Positions 52,275 through 61,949 are shown, numbered from the stretch's first letter. The stretch: DNA of 64,000 nucleotides from Bacillota bacterium (GCA_023410445.1 JAEYPT010000001.1:496001-560000), one strand, 5' to 3'. The notes: generated by a model from the letters alone, not told the origin. Made by a program: numbers and translations.

Positions 52275-53885
52275 ATGATTAAAGTAATGATTGCGGACGA
52301 CGAAGAGAATGTCTGTCGCCTGATTCAGAATCTTGTTAACTGGGATACTTTTGATATGAAAATTGTGGAAGTGGCCAACAATGGTGTGGAGGCGCTTGAA
52401 AAAATCAAAGCCGTGCAGCCGAATCTGATGATAACGGATATCCGTATGCCGGGCTATGACGGACTTGAACTAATCCAGAAGGCGCAGATGCTGATTCCGG
52501 AACTGGATTTTATCATTATCAGCGGTTACCGGCATTTTGAGTACGCGCAGAATGCCATAAAATACGGTGTTGCGGATTATCTGCTGAAGCCGATCAAGAA
52601 AGAGGAGCTTGCGGCAACACTGCAAAAGATGCGCGAGAAGCATCTAGAGCGTGCCGACCGCTTGAACGAAGAAGAAAAGCTTCGTGCACAGAGGAAAAAT
52701 GATATCGAAAGGCTGCGCAACAGTTTTTTCACGGACTTCCTTTTCAAACGTTCATCCGGAGAAGGGGAACTTACGCTGGAATCGGTCAATACAAATTATC
52801 ACTACGCATTTCAGCCGGGACTTTTTGTTGCGCTTGAGGCCAAGGCGGACTGCGGTTATGATGAACAATTTAACGGTGCGATTCCCATTTTGATTGAAAA
52901 AGCCGAGCAGATTCTTCGGCTTTCACTGGAAATACGCTGTTGTGAAATCGGAATTGTTGGGAGCGATAACACAATTGACTGTATTCTGAATTTCCGACCC
53001 GAGGACCGCAAAAGGATCCGCAGTCAAATCCATGCTGTCATGGATGAACTTCTGGTGCAGCGGACCATGTTTTCCCAGATGGAGTTCACCATGGGGGAAG
53101 GCATGGAGGTCGAGCGCGTGGAAGAGCTGCGCATGTCGTTTCAGGCCGCCCAATTTGCCGTGGGACAGAGGCTCCTTGAGGGAACCGGGTCCGTTATCAT
53201 TTGCGAGGAACTTCCAAGCTTCAAATCAGGAATTAACCTGATGCCTGAAGTAACCCGCAAACTTTCCGATTCACTAGAAACTTTGGACGAAAAGGCTGTT
53301 TTGAACTGCATCGACTGGCTGAAAGAAGCCGTTCTGAACGCACAGATGCCGGGTGCTGAAATTCTTTTGGAGGTTCAGCAGTTCTGCGACCTGTATCTAT
53401 TGGAACTGCAAAAGTCCGGCATCACGCCGCCCGGTGGACCGGGTTTTTCTGAACGGTTCCACCGTTATGCCAGTCGCTGCGGTACCGTTCAGCTTCTGTT
53501 CGAATATCTTTCAAAGCTGGTGGGGGAATCGCTCAGCGAGATCAAAAAAGAAAAAAAGCAGCAGGATTTAAAGCCGATCCGCCTCGCAAAGCAGTACATA
53601 CAGGAACATTACATGAAGCAGGTCAGCCTTGATGAAGTAAGCAGCTACGTTGGGTTCAGCGCGGCCTACTTTAGCACGCTGTTTAAGCGGGAAAGCGGGG
53701 AAAACTTCCTCGATTACGTGACGGAGATCCGTATGGGCAGAGCAAAAGCCCTTTTGAAAGAAACAAATCTTAACGTTGCGGTTATCTGCGAACAGGTCGG
53801 GTACAGTGATCTGAAACATTTTACCAAAAGCTTCCGGAATTCAACCGGGCTGAAGCCCAATGAATACCGCAAAATTTATTCCTGA
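52275..53885 (+). CDS. YesN-type response regulator (receiver plus AraC output)
   Basis: 536 residues. The receiver has MIADDEENVCRL, phosphoacceptor Asp in LMITDIRMPGYDG and Lys in LLKPIKKEE. A middle domain of ~300 residues follows, then a C-terminal AraC double helix-turn-helix (VSLDEVSSYVGFSAAYFSTLFKRESGENF, given in part). ATG 52275 has GGAGG upstream; TTG 52263 is inside that site. It likely activates the ribose-type ABC operon at 56.6 kb in response to the YesM-like kinase. Confidence 0.92.
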   Translation: MIKVMIADDEENVCRLIQNLVNWDTFDMKIVEVANNGVEALEKIKAVQPNLMITDIRMPGYDGLELIQKAQMLIPELDFIIISGYRHFEYAQNAIKYGVADYLLKPIKKEELAATLQKMREKHLERADRLNEEEKLRAQRKNDIERLRNSFFTDFLFKRSSGEGELTLESVNTNYHYAFQPGLFVALEAKADCGYDEQFNGAIPILIEKAEQILRLSLEIRCCEIGIVGSDNTIDCILNFRPEDRKRIRSQIHAVMDELLVQRTMFSQMEFTMGEGMEVERVEELRMSFQAAQFAVGQRLLEGTGSVIICEELPSFKSGINLMPEVTRKLSDSLETLDEKAVLNCIDWLKEAVLNAQMPGAEILLEVQQFCDLYLLELQKSGITPPGGPGFSERFHRYASRCGTVQLLFEYLSKLVGESLSEIKKEKKQQDLKPIRLAKQYIQEHYMKQVSLDEVSSYVGFSAAYFSTLFKRESGENFLDYVTEIRMGRAKALLKETNLNVAVICEQVGYSDLKHFTKSFRNSTGLKPNEYRKIYS

Positions 53886-53896
53886 AAAGGCGGCGG

Positions 53897-54937
53897 ATGG
53901 CGATGCGAAAACAGTTCCGGCGTTACCTGAGTTTCCGCGTAATCTTGCTGATTTCCCTTCTTGCCGGATGTTTCCTGGTTGTGCTCATGACGATTGTTTT
54001 TGCCGCCGCTGGTGAGAGGGCATTGATTCCGGTGGCGGCCGCGGAAACGGCGGCCGCCGTGCTGATCGTGTGGGCGTTTTATCAATGGGTGTGGAAGCCT
54101 TACCGCGAATGCGCCAAAGTGCTTTGCCTGTTTGCTTCCGGCTATACCATCAACGGATTGATCGATCAGAAACTAATGATCAGCCCCGAAGTGGAGGCGG
54201 TTGCCAAAAAAGTAGAAGAAATCATGAAAACGGAGGAGCTGATCAGCGCCTCAAAAAAGCAGGCACAGTATCTGGCGCTACAAAATCAGATCAATCCTCA
54301 TTTCCTGTATAATACATTGGAGGGAATTCGCGGGGAAACGCTCAGCGCCGGTCTTGAAAACGTCGCCAAAATGACGGAGGCGCTCGCCACCTTCTTTCAA
54401 TACACCATTTCAAAAGTCGAAAACCTGGTGCAGCTTGAGGATGAGCTGACAAACGTCAACAATTACTACATTATCCAGCGGTACCGTTTCGGTGACCGGC
54501 TGAATCTTTCCGTAGAATTCGAGGAACAGGAAGGTTCGGAACTGATCACTTGCCGAATGCCGAAATTGATTTTACAGCCGATTGTGGAAAATGCAATCTA
54601 CCATGGCATTGAACAAAAAGTAGGAAACGGAAAAATCCGCATCCGCATCGAATCGACGCCGCAGCGACTTATTATTACCATTTCGGATAACGGAGTCGGC
54701 ATGACAGAGGAGCGTCTTTCGGAAATCAACGCAAAGCTGCGCGGCATGTCGTTTGATTATGTCGCCCCGGCGGGCCAGACGACCGGTGGAATTGCTGTCG
54801 TGAATGTGAACAGCCGAATCAAATTGCTGTTCGGGGAAGAGTATGGCATTTGCATGTACAGTACGTTGAACGTCGGTACGGATGTGGAAATTACTCTGCC
54901 GATTCTTCACGGTACGGAAGACGGGGCCCGCCTATGA
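53897..54937 (+). CDS. YesM-type sensor histidine kinase without extracellular sensor
   Basis: 346 residues. Two membrane helices lie close together (about 14-37 and 44-66) with only a few residues between, so no extracellular sensor exists, unlike typical ~580-residue YesM proteins. The His_kinase domain has NQINPHFLYNTLEGIRGE and the HATPase boxes VENAIYHGI and DNGVGM. It overlaps the next gene by ATGA, so the dead ABC protein may supply the signal input (inference). Confidence 0.9.
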   Translation: MAMRKQFRRYLSFRVILLISLLAGCFLVVLMTIVFAAAGERALIPVAAAETAAAVLIVWAFYQWVWKPYRECAKVLCLFASGYTINGLIDQKLMISPEVEAVAKKVEEIMKTEELISASKKQAQYLALQNQINPHFLYNTLEGIRGETLSAGLENVAKMTEALATFFQYTISKVENLVQLEDELTNVNNYYIIQRYRFGDRLNLSVEFEEQEGSELITCRMPKLILQPIVENAIYHGIEQKVGNGKIRIRIESTPQRLIITISDNGVGMTEERLSEINAKLRGMSFDYVAPAGQTTGGIAVVNVNSRIKLLFGEEYGICMYSTLNVGTDVEITLPILHGTEDGARL

Positions 54938-56400
54938 GACAAGAGATTCTTCGCATGGAATGTGTTACCACCGTGCAGAATGAGATAACACAGCTGGACA
55001 ACTTCAGCCTCCATATTTTTCAAGGCGAGATCATGGGTCTTGTCTGCATCAACTCAAACGGTGAAGAATCTCTCATCGACCTGATTCAGCATAATCTGCC
55101 GCTTCATTATGGGCGGATGTACTTCTGCGACACGCTTGTCAACACCTATCAGCACAGCACTATGACTTTAAATAAGGCGGCGGTTATCGACCGAAGGTGC
55201 CTGCTTGTGGATGATCTCACGGTGACCGACAACGTGTTTGTAATCCGCAAGGGATTTCGGAAATTTCTGATCAGTCCCCGTGTGTTGAACGCGCAGCTCC
55301 GCCGGTTTACCGAACCCTTGGGGATCAAACTCGACGGCAGCATGCTTGTGAAAGACCTTACGGTTTATGAAAGATACCTTGTTGAGCTTCTGCGTGCCGT
55401 CGTAATGGGTGCGAAGCTGATTGTCATTCGCGATATCAGCAACTCCGTCAGCGCGGAAAATCTCTCCTGCTTTTTTAAGCTCCTGCGGCATTATGCTACG
55501 GATGGCTTGACGTTCCTTTATATCTGCAATCACCATGAGGAGGCCTTCAAAATCTGCGATCGCATCGCTATGATGCGCGACGGAGGAATTCTTAAAGTCC
55601 TTGAACGGAATGATTTTGAAGACGGGAACATTTTGCCCTATTACCAGGATATGTTTGCGGATTTCGGCCGCGAACGCGTCCAGCGCCGCGGGGGCAGAGA
55701 GTTTCTTTCCTTTCGGAATGTGTGCACTTCGACTCTGGACCGCCTGACTTTTTCCATTTTGGAGGGAGAATGCACAACACTGCTGGATCTCGACAACACG
55801 GTTCTCGACGGTATCCTGGGCCTTATGAACGGTGAGCTTCGTGCGGACAGCGGTTTCATCCTTCTGGACGGGAAAAAGTATACATTTCGGACGGCCAAGC
55901 ATGCGGTTGCCAACGGGGTAGAGTTTATTGCGGAAAACCCCTCCCAGAGCATGCTGTTCCGCGAGTTGAGCGTGGCAGACAATCTCTGTTTTCTTGCGGC
56001 GGAAAAGCGCCGGCCGATCCGTCTGAGCAACCGTGTACGGCGCGGTATTCTGAAGGAACTTCATCCGTTTCTGGGAGAAGCCGCGGAGGAAACGAATCCC
56101 ATGCGGCTGAAGCTTTCCTCCGTTTACAACCTGATTTATCTTCGTACCTGCCTCGGTAACCCAAAGATTGTTTTCTGTGTGCAGCCCTTTGCGGGAGCCG
56201 ACCTTTTGCTTCGCAGGGAAATCATATCGCATATCAACCGATTGAAGGAAAAAAACATCACCGTTGTGATCCTCGCGGTCAATTTTTCCGATACGCTTAT
56301 GGTGACGGACCGCCTGATTACCTTCCGGAACGGGACTTTCCGCCGCGAATACCGAAGCGAGGAATTTGGCCAGTTTCAGACGGAGGGGATTACTCCATAG
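54934..56400 (+). CDS. Nucleotide-site-less ABC-ATPase homologue (RbsA-like)
   Basis: 488 residues, the double-domain layout and length of sugar ATPases such as RbsA. Both Walker A motifs are lost: CINSNGEESL at the first and LDLDNTVLDG at the second. The LSGGQ signature is replaced by VKDLTVYERY, and the Walker B Glu is missing (LIVIRDISNS). Overall fold cues remain (FQGEIMGLV, DLTVTDNVFV, FLYICNHHEEAFKICDRIAMMRDGG). It cannot hydrolyse ATP in a standard way. It is coupled to the sensor kinase and separated from the transporter genes by a terminator, so a regulatory role is likely. Confidence 0.8.
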   Translation: MRQEILRMECVTTVQNEITQLDNFSLHIFQGEIMGLVCINSNGEESLIDLIQHNLPLHYGRMYFCDTLVNTYQHSTMTLNKAAVIDRRCLLVDDLTVTDNVFVIRKGFRKFLISPRVLNAQLRRFTEPLGIKLDGSMLVKDLTVYERYLVELLRAVVMGAKLIVIRDISNSVSAENLSCFFKLLRHYATDGLTFLYICNHHEEAFKICDRIAMMRDGGILKVLERNDFEDGNILPYYQDMFADFGRERVQRRGGREFLSFRNVCTSTLDRLTFSILEGECTTLLDLDNTVLDGILGLMNGELRADSGFILLDGKKYTFRTAKHAVANGVEFIAENPSQSMLFRELSVADNLCFLAAEKRRPIRLSNRVRRGILKELHPFLGEAAEETNPMRLKLSSVYNLIYLRTCLGNPKIVFCVQPFAGADLLLRREIISHINRLKEKNITVVILAVNFSDTLMVTDRLITFRNGTFRREYRSEEFGQFQTEGITP

Positions 56401-56419
56401 GAGGGAAGAATGTGCTTTT

Positions 56420-56449
56420 CGGTGCGGATTGTTCCGCACCGTCTTTTTT
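56420..56449 (+). terminator. Terminator of the regulatory operon
   Basis: Stem CGGTGCGGA/TCCGCACCG (56420-56428 and 56433-56441) followed by a seven-T run. Separates regulators from the transporter operon. Confidence 0.85.
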
Positions 56450-56617
56450 TCGCAGACGCATCTTCTGTATGGAATACGTAAATAAAAATAATCGAGATAA
56501 AATATTGTTCTTAAAGTCCAAAAGAAACGCCCTATAAATCGAAATTTCCTCCCCTTACTGCCTTCATACCCCGATGCTATACTGTGACTACAGAGCAGGA
56601 AGGATGGATTGGAGTAC

Positions 56618-58147
56618 ATGAAAGACTATATTGTGGAAATGGAGCATATCACCAAAAGCTTTGCGGGAGTCAAAGCATTGGATGACGTATCCTTTTCGCT
56701 GAGACAGGGCGAGGTGCTTGCGCTGCTGGGTGAAAATGGAGCTGGAAAATCCACACTGATGAAAATCCTGAGCGGTGTTTATACCATGGAGGAAGGCTCG
56801 GTACGCGTTTTCGGAGAAGCCGTGGACGAAATGAATCCCCAGAAGGCGCAGGAAATGGGAATCGCCATCATTCATCAGGAACTGAACCTATGCAGGCATC
56901 TCACAGTTGCAGAGAACATTTTTCTCGGACATGAAAAAATACGATCCGGCGTTCTCGATAATCGGACCATGAACGCAGAGGCTCAAAAGCTGCTCGAACG
57001 GCTAAACATTGACATCGATCCAAGCGTTCCGGTTAGCAGTCTGCAGGTCTCAAAACAGCAGATGGTGGAAATCGCGAAGGCGCTTTCCATGAACGCCAGA
57101 ATTCTAATTATGGATGAACCGACCTCGGCTTTAACCACGAACGAAATCGACGACCTGTTCCGTATTATCCGGAGGCTAAAGGAAGAAAGCTGCGGCATTG
57201 TTTACATATCGCATCGGCTGGAAGAACTTCAGAATATTGTTGACCGCGTTGTGATCATGCGCGATGGAAAATATATCACATCGATGAATTTTGCGGACAC
57301 GACGCTTCCTCAGATTATTTCCTACATGGTTGGCCGGGAGATCAGGGAAAAATTCCCTCGGATTACGTGCGGCAAAGGGAAGAAAATCTTTGAAGTCTGC
57401 GGCCTGAATGCCGGGAAAATGGTCCGAAACATCAATTTTGACCTTTACGAGGGCGAGATCGTCGGAATCGCAGGCCTCATGGGTGCCGGACGTACAGAAA
57501 CGACGCGCGCCATCTTTGGGGCAGACCCCAAGGAAGGCGGAAGCATTTTTGTGGATGGGCAGGAAGTTGTTATCCGTCAGCCGATCGACGCCATTCGTGC
57601 AGGCATTATGCTGGTTCCGGAAGACCGGCGAAAAGACGGACTTTGCGTGAAACTGAGCATTCAGAACAACATTGCACTGCCGAATCTTGATCAGATCTGC
57701 AACCGACTCGGGATTGTTGACAGTAAGAAAGAAAAAACCGTGACGGAAGAAGCGGTAAAAAATCTTGGAATTAAACTTACCTCGGCAGATGCGGACGCGG
57801 CAACCCTGTCCGGCGGGAATCAGCAGAAAGTGGTCGTGGCAAAATGGCTTGCCCGGCATTCACGGATTGTCATTTTCGACGAGCCGACCCGGGGCATTGA
57901 TGTCGCTGCAAAAGTTGAAATTTACAACATCATGAACGAATTGAAGAAACGGGGCATCGGCGTGCTGTTCGTTTCTTCCGAGATGCCCGAAATCATCGGC
58001 ATCAGTGACCGGATTCTGGTAATGTGCGACGGCAGAATCACCGGCGAGCTTTCCGCAGAGGAAGCAACACAGGACCTGATTCTGGAATACGCCACCCGGT
58101 TCGAATCCAAATCGAATCCGGATAAAACCCATCAGGCGGCCGTATGA
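56618..58147 (+). CDS. rbsA: Ribose-type sugar ABC transporter ATPase
   Basis: About 509 residues with two ATPase domains. The first has GENGAGKST and a VSSLQVSKQQMVEIAKALS signature with Walker B ILIMDEPTSAL. The second has GLMGAGRTE and LSGGNQQKVVVAKWL with IVIFDEPTRGID. It energises CUT2-type import. ATG 56618 or TTG 56609 as start; GGAG is near both. First gene of the transporter operon. Confidence 0.92.
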   Translation: MKDYIVEMEHITKSFAGVKALDDVSFSLRQGEVLALLGENGAGKSTLMKILSGVYTMEEGSVRVFGEAVDEMNPQKAQEMGIAIIHQELNLCRHLTVAENIFLGHEKIRSGVLDNRTMNAEAQKLLERLNIDIDPSVPVSSLQVSKQQMVEIAKALSMNARILIMDEPTSALTTNEIDDLFRIIRRLKEESCGIVYISHRLEELQNIVDRVVIMRDGKYITSMNFADTTLPQIISYMVGREIREKFPRITCGKGKKIFEVCGLNAGKMVRNINFDLYEGEIVGIAGLMGAGRTETTRAIFGADPKEGGSIFVDGQEVVIRQPIDAIRAGIMLVPEDRRKDGLCVKLSIQNNIALPNLDQICNRLGIVDSKKEKTVTEEAVKNLGIKLTSADADAATLSGGNQQKVVVAKWLARHSRIVIFDEPTRGIDVAAKVEIYNIMNELKKRGIGVLFVSSEMPEIIGISDRILVMCDGRITGELSAEEATQDLILEYATRFESKSNPDKTHQAAV

Positions 58148-58196
58148 CGCCAACCAACGGTACAACCGACAATACTTAATTTTGGGAGCGTTGAAA

Positions 58197-59231
58197 ATGG
58201 AACATAAAGAGAAACAGAATCCGTTCGGAAGGCTGGTCTCCATACGGGGAATGGGCCAGGTTGTTACAGTGTTCATCGGCCTGATCGTACTGTGCGTCAT
58301 GTTTTCACTGCTGAGCAGCTCATTTGCTTCTCCAATGAATGTGGGAAACCTGCTGCGACAAATCGCGCCGATCCTGATAATCGGCATCGGCCAGGGCTAT
58401 GTTCTTATTACAAGCAACATCGACCTTTCCATCGGATCCGTCGTCGGAATGAGCTGCATGATTTCCGCGGCGCTGATGACAAAGGGGGTCGACCCGGTGT
58501 TTGCCATTCTCATTACGATTCTCTCCTGTCTCACGGTTGGAATTCTGAACGGGTTTCTCGTTGCTAAATGGAATGTGCCGCCGTTTATTGCGACTCTTGG
58601 AACGATGACGGTCGCCAGAGGAATTGCGCAGATTGCAAACAACAATTATAACACCGACGCCATCCCCGAAAAGGCGCAATGGTTTCGCAATGTACTGTAT
58701 TATGGAAAATTCCTCGGACTTTACAGTACAATCTGGATTGCGCTGATTCTGTTCCTGATCTTCAATTTTCTGCTCAGTAAGACCAGAATCGGGCGCCATG
58801 TTTACGCGGTGGGCAGCAATAAAGAGGCCGCCAAGCTTTCCGGCGTCAACACATTCCACACGGTGCTTGCTGCTTATGTGATCAGTTCCTTCTGCGCGTG
58901 TATTGTTGGTCTGATTACCTGCGCAATCGCCGGCATGGGAACTATGGATTCCGGAAACATGTATGAAATGTATGCCGTTGCAGCCGCGGCAATCGGAGGA
59001 ATCTCCACCTTCGGCGGCGAGGGCCTGCTGATTGGCACTGTGGTAGGCGCTTCCATTTGGGGCGTTCTGCAGAACGGTCTGCAGTTTGCCGGCGCGCCGG
59101 TTGCGATCCGAAATATCGTGATTGGAATCATCGTTGTCGTTTCGGTTCTGCTTGACGTTGTGATCCGCAGTGGAAAGCCAAAGAAGAGTACGGCAAAAGC
59201 GCGTCAGACTCAGACTCAAAAACAAAGTTAA
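58197..59231 (+). CDS. rbsC: Ribose-type sugar ABC permease
   Basis: 344 residues, ten hydrophobic segments, with CUT2 permease motifs (SNIDLSIGSVVGMSCM, VPPFIATLGTMTVARGIA, AVGSNKEAAKLSGVN, GGISTFGGEG). RBS GGGAG before ATG 58197. Pairs with the ATPase upstream and binding protein downstream. Confidence 0.92.
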   Translation: MEHKEKQNPFGRLVSIRGMGQVVTVFIGLIVLCVMFSLLSSSFASPMNVGNLLRQIAPILIIGIGQGYVLITSNIDLSIGSVVGMSCMISAALMTKGVDPVFAILITILSCLTVGILNGFLVAKWNVPPFIATLGTMTVARGIAQIANNNYNTDAIPEKAQWFRNVLYYGKFLGLYSTIWIALILFLIFNFLLSKTRIGRHVYAVGSNKEAAKLSGVNTFHTVLAAYVISSFCACIVGLITCAIAGMGTMDSGNMYEMYAVAAAAIGGISTFGGEGLLIGTVVGASIWGVLQNGLQFAGAPVAIRNIVIGIIVVVSVLLDVVIRSGKPKKSTAKARQTQTQKQS

Positions 59232-59273
59232 AGCGAGCGTGCTTTAATGGATAAAAATTAGGGAGGCAAGTAT

Positions 59274-60272
59274 ATGAAACGTAAATTTATGTCATTAATT
59301 CTCAGCGCCGCGCTGTTGGCAGTCACCGCGACCGGATGCAGCAGCGGTTCACCTGCCGCCGCTTCCGCCGCTCCTGCAGGCGGCGCGGCACCGGCCGGCC
59401 AGGGAACGAGTCAGTCGGCCGGTGCTTCCGGCCAAAAATACAAAGTCATCCTGATTACGATGGACAGCATCGATCAGCACTGGGTTTCGGTCGACAAGGG
59501 CTGCAAAAAAGCCGCTCAGGAACTTGGCAACGTGGATTACAAGTGGATTGCTCCAGATAAAAAAGATGATGCCCAGCAAATTGAGCGTGTCAACACGGCC
59601 ATTGCGGAAAACGCAAACGCAATTTTGATTGCCGCAAACGGACCGGATGCAATTACGAAATCACTGGAAGATGCAAAGGCCAAAGGGATCAAGATCATCT
59701 ATGTGGATTCTCCGGCGAATACACCGGGCGAAGCGACTTTCGCAACAAACAATGAGGCGGGTGGCAAGGAAGCCGGAGCCCAGATGCTGAAAGCACTGCA
59801 GGCTGCCGGAAAAAAGAGCGGTAAGATCGGCATCGTCAATGTCAATTCCGCAACGGCTTCCACCGTGGCCCGTGAAAAAGGGTTCCGTGCGGCATTCGAC
59901 GGTCAGGGCTATACGCTTCTGACCACCCAGTACAGCGACGGGGACGCTGCAAAAAGCAAAGAAATTGCCGACAACTACATCACGGAAGGCTGTGTTGGCA
60001 TCTTTGGCGCCAATGAAGGCTGTACGGTCGGAACCGGAAATGCCATTAAGGGTGCCGGCGGCAATGTCGTCGGGGTAGGTTTTGATAAATCTGATGCAAT
60101 CTTCTCCCTCATCAAGGATGGTTCCCTTCTTTGTACAATGGCCCAGAATCCGGATGTTATGGGCTACGACGGAGTTAAAGCGGCCGTAACAGTCCTTTCC
60201 GGCGGCTCCATTTCGGAAAAGAACGTCGACACCGGCGTGTCTGTTCTGAGCAAAAGCAATCTCCCGTCATAA
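59274..60272 (+). CDS. rbsB: Ribose-type sugar-binding lipoprotein
   Basis: 332 residues: signal peptide with lipobox TATGC, an Ala/Gly/Ser linker and a periplasmic-binding-protein-like domain (KVILITMDSIDQHWVSVDKGCKKAA, ANGPDAITKSLEDAKAKGIKIIYVDSP, given in part). It binds a pentose or hexose; ligand not readable. RBS GGGAGG before ATG 59274. Confidence 0.9.
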   Translation: MKRKFMSLILSAALLAVTATGCSSGSPAAASAAPAGGAAPAGQGTSQSAGASGQKYKVILITMDSIDQHWVSVDKGCKKAAQELGNVDYKWIAPDKKDDAQQIERVNTAIAENANAILIAANGPDAITKSLEDAKAKGIKIIYVDSPANTPGEATFATNNEAGGKEAGAQMLKALQAAGKKSGKIGIVNVNSATASTVAREKGFRAAFDGQGYTLLTTQYSDGDAAKSKEIADNYITEGCVGIFGANEGCTVGTGNAIKGAGGNVVGVGFDKSDAIFSLIKDGSLLCTMAQNPDVMGYDGVKAAVTVLSGGSISEKNVDTGVSVLSKSNLPS

Positions 60273-60282
60273 GCCAAAGAGG

Positions 60283-60318
60283 TCGCCTCCGATGACTGAA
60301 AACACCGGAAGGCGGCTT
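60283..60318 (+). promoter_or_regulatory. Intercistronic hairpin after the binding-protein gene
   Basis: Imperfect stem CGCCTCCG/CGGAAGGCG without a T run. Such hairpins stabilise the abundant binding-protein message. Confidence 0.45.
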
Positions 60319-60357
60319 CTATTTACGGGTAAATTCCATTTAAGGAGATAACCCTGT

Positions 60358-60999
60358 ATGAAGAACGATAAGAAATTACTGATGGAGCTATTGGAGCGAT
60401 ATCCGCCCCTTCGGTCCTGTGAAACAGAAATACAGGATACATGTGAATGCCTGCTTTACTGTGTGAGAAACGGCGGAAAAGTTCTGATGTGCGGTAATGG
60501 GGGGAGTTGTGCAGACTGCGAACATATTTCCGGTGAACTGCTCAAAGGCTTTCGGCTGAAACGCCTGCTTCGGGCGGAGGATCGGAAAAAGTGGGAACCT
60601 TTTGAGCACGGTTCGGAGCTGGCCGAAAAACTGCAGTACGGCATCTGTGCTATTCCGTTGCCTTCACTGGCAGCCGCCATGACGGCCTTCTGCAATGATG
60701 TTTGTCCGGAGGCGGTTTACGCGCAGCTTGTGCTTGCGCTGGGAAAGCCCGGAGATGCCCTGATCTGCATCAGCACCTCCGGCAATTCACAGAATGTGCT
60801 TGGTGCGGCGATTACGGCAAAGGCACTTGGAATCACCGCAATCGGACTTACGGGAGAGAGCGGTGGAAAACTGGCGGCACTTTGCGACATATGTATCCGG
60901 GTCCCCAGTGACGAACCCTTTCTCGTACAGGAACTTCATTTGCCGGTTTACCATTGCGTGTGCGCTGTACTTGAGGTTAAGCTGTTCGGAGGCTGTTGA
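60358..60999 (+). CDS. SIS-domain sugar-phosphate isomerase (GmhA-like)
   Basis: 213 residues. It has the GmhA-type motifs LMCGNGGSCADCEHISGELL (first phosphate loop) and ICISTSGNSQNVLGAA (second). In GmhA it converts sedoheptulose-7-phosphate to heptose-7-phosphate, but related SIS isomerases handle other sugar phosphates. Position between an importer and a sugar kinase suggests catabolism of the imported sugar, not LPS heptose synthesis. The stop overlaps the next start (TGATG). Confidence 0.85.
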   Translation: MKNDKKLLMELLERYPPLRSCETEIQDTCECLLYCVRNGGKVLMCGNGGSCADCEHISGELLKGFRLKRLLRAEDRKKWEPFEHGSELAEKLQYGICAIPLPSLAAAMTAFCNDVCPEAVYAQLVLALGKPGDALICISTSGNSQNVLGAAITAKALGITAIGLTGESGGKLAALCDICIRVPSDEPFLVQELHLPVYHCVCAVLEVKLFGGC

Positions 61000-61949
61000 T
61001 GAAACATTATATTGGGATTGACATCGGCGGCACCAAGTGTGCCGTTTCGCTGGGATGCGAATTCCCGGAAACGAGTGAAATGCGGGTTCTGGAAAAGCGC
61101 AGGATTGAAACTTCGGGAAGCACGCCCTCCGAAGTTCTCTACAAAATTGCCGCTTTTGCAAATGAGTATGCACGAAAAGAAGATATTTTCGGAATCGGCA
61201 TCTCCTGTGGAGGGCCGCTTGATTCTGAGTCTGGAATTATTCTGGGACCTCCTAATCTGCCGGGATGGGACCGAGTCGAGATCGTTTCCTACTTCCAGGA
61301 AAAGTTTCGATTGCCCGTTTATCTGCAAAACGACGCCAATGCCTGCGCCGTCGCGGAATGGAGATATGGTGCCGGGAAAGGCCTGATCAATATGATTTTC
61401 CTGACCTTTGGAACCGGAATGGGCGCAGGCCTCATTCTGAATGGAAGACTTTATACGGGTGCCAACGGCATGGCGGGTGAGGTTGGCCACTGGCGGATGA
61501 GCGAGGAAGGACCGGTAGGATATGGGAAAGCAGGTTCTTTCGAAGGCTTCTGCAGCGGGGAGGGACTTGCCCGAGCCGCCAGGGACAAAATCGAATTAGC
61601 AAAGGAATCGGGGCTGTTTTCTTCCGGCAGTTCATTGCAATCCATCAATGCAAAACAGATTGCGAGCCTCGCGGACAGCGGGGATGAGTTTTGCAGAAGT
61701 ATTTATGCAGACTGCGGACACATGCTCGGCAAGGGGATGGCTCTTATGATCGACCTGCTGAACCCTCAGATGATCGTGATTGGAAGCATCTTTGCGCGCA
61801 GCCAAAACTTGCTTTGGAACTATGCCAAAGAGGAAATAGAAACTGAGGCTCTCAAGCGGAGTGCGGAAGAATGCCGGGTGGTCCCGTCTTTGCTCGGAGA
61901 AAGTCTCGGCGATATCGCCGCTCTGACTGTAGCCGCGGGAATATCCTGA
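60999..61949 (+). CDS. ROK-family sugar kinase lacking the zinc motif
   Basis: 316 residues. Phosphate loop GIDIGGTKCA, GISCGGPLD, sugar/catalytic region QNDANACAVAEW with the catalytic Asp, and LTFGTGMGAGLILNG. The usual CxCGxxGCxE zinc site is replaced by VGYGKAGSFEGFC, so zinc is not bound. Probably phosphorylates the imported sugar before or after the SIS isomerase. Overlaps the isomerase stop. Last gene of the operon. Confidence 0.88.
   Translation: MKHYIGIDIGGTKCAVSLGCEFPETSEMRVLEKRRIETSGSTPSEVLYKIAAFANEYARKEDIFGIGISCGGPLDSESGIILGPPNLPGWDRVEIVSYFQEKFRLPVYLQNDANACAVAEWRYGAGKGLINMIFLTFGTGMGAGLILNGRLYTGANGMAGEVGHWRMSEEGPVGYGKAGSFEGFCSGEGLARAARDKIELAKESGLFSSGSSLQSINAKQIASLADSGDEFCRSIYADCGHMLGKGMALMIDLLNPQMIVIGSIFARSQNLLWNYAKEEIETEALKRSAEECRVVPSLLGESLGDIAALTVAAGIS

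Noticed and set aside
55168..56619. 483-codon minus-strand frame opposite the ABC-like gene
   Set aside because: Shadow of the sense gene; His/Arg/Gln-rich composition and no start signal.
58320..59225. 301-codon minus-strand frame opposite rbsC
   Set aside because: Antisense shadow; composition is unlike any membrane or soluble protein.
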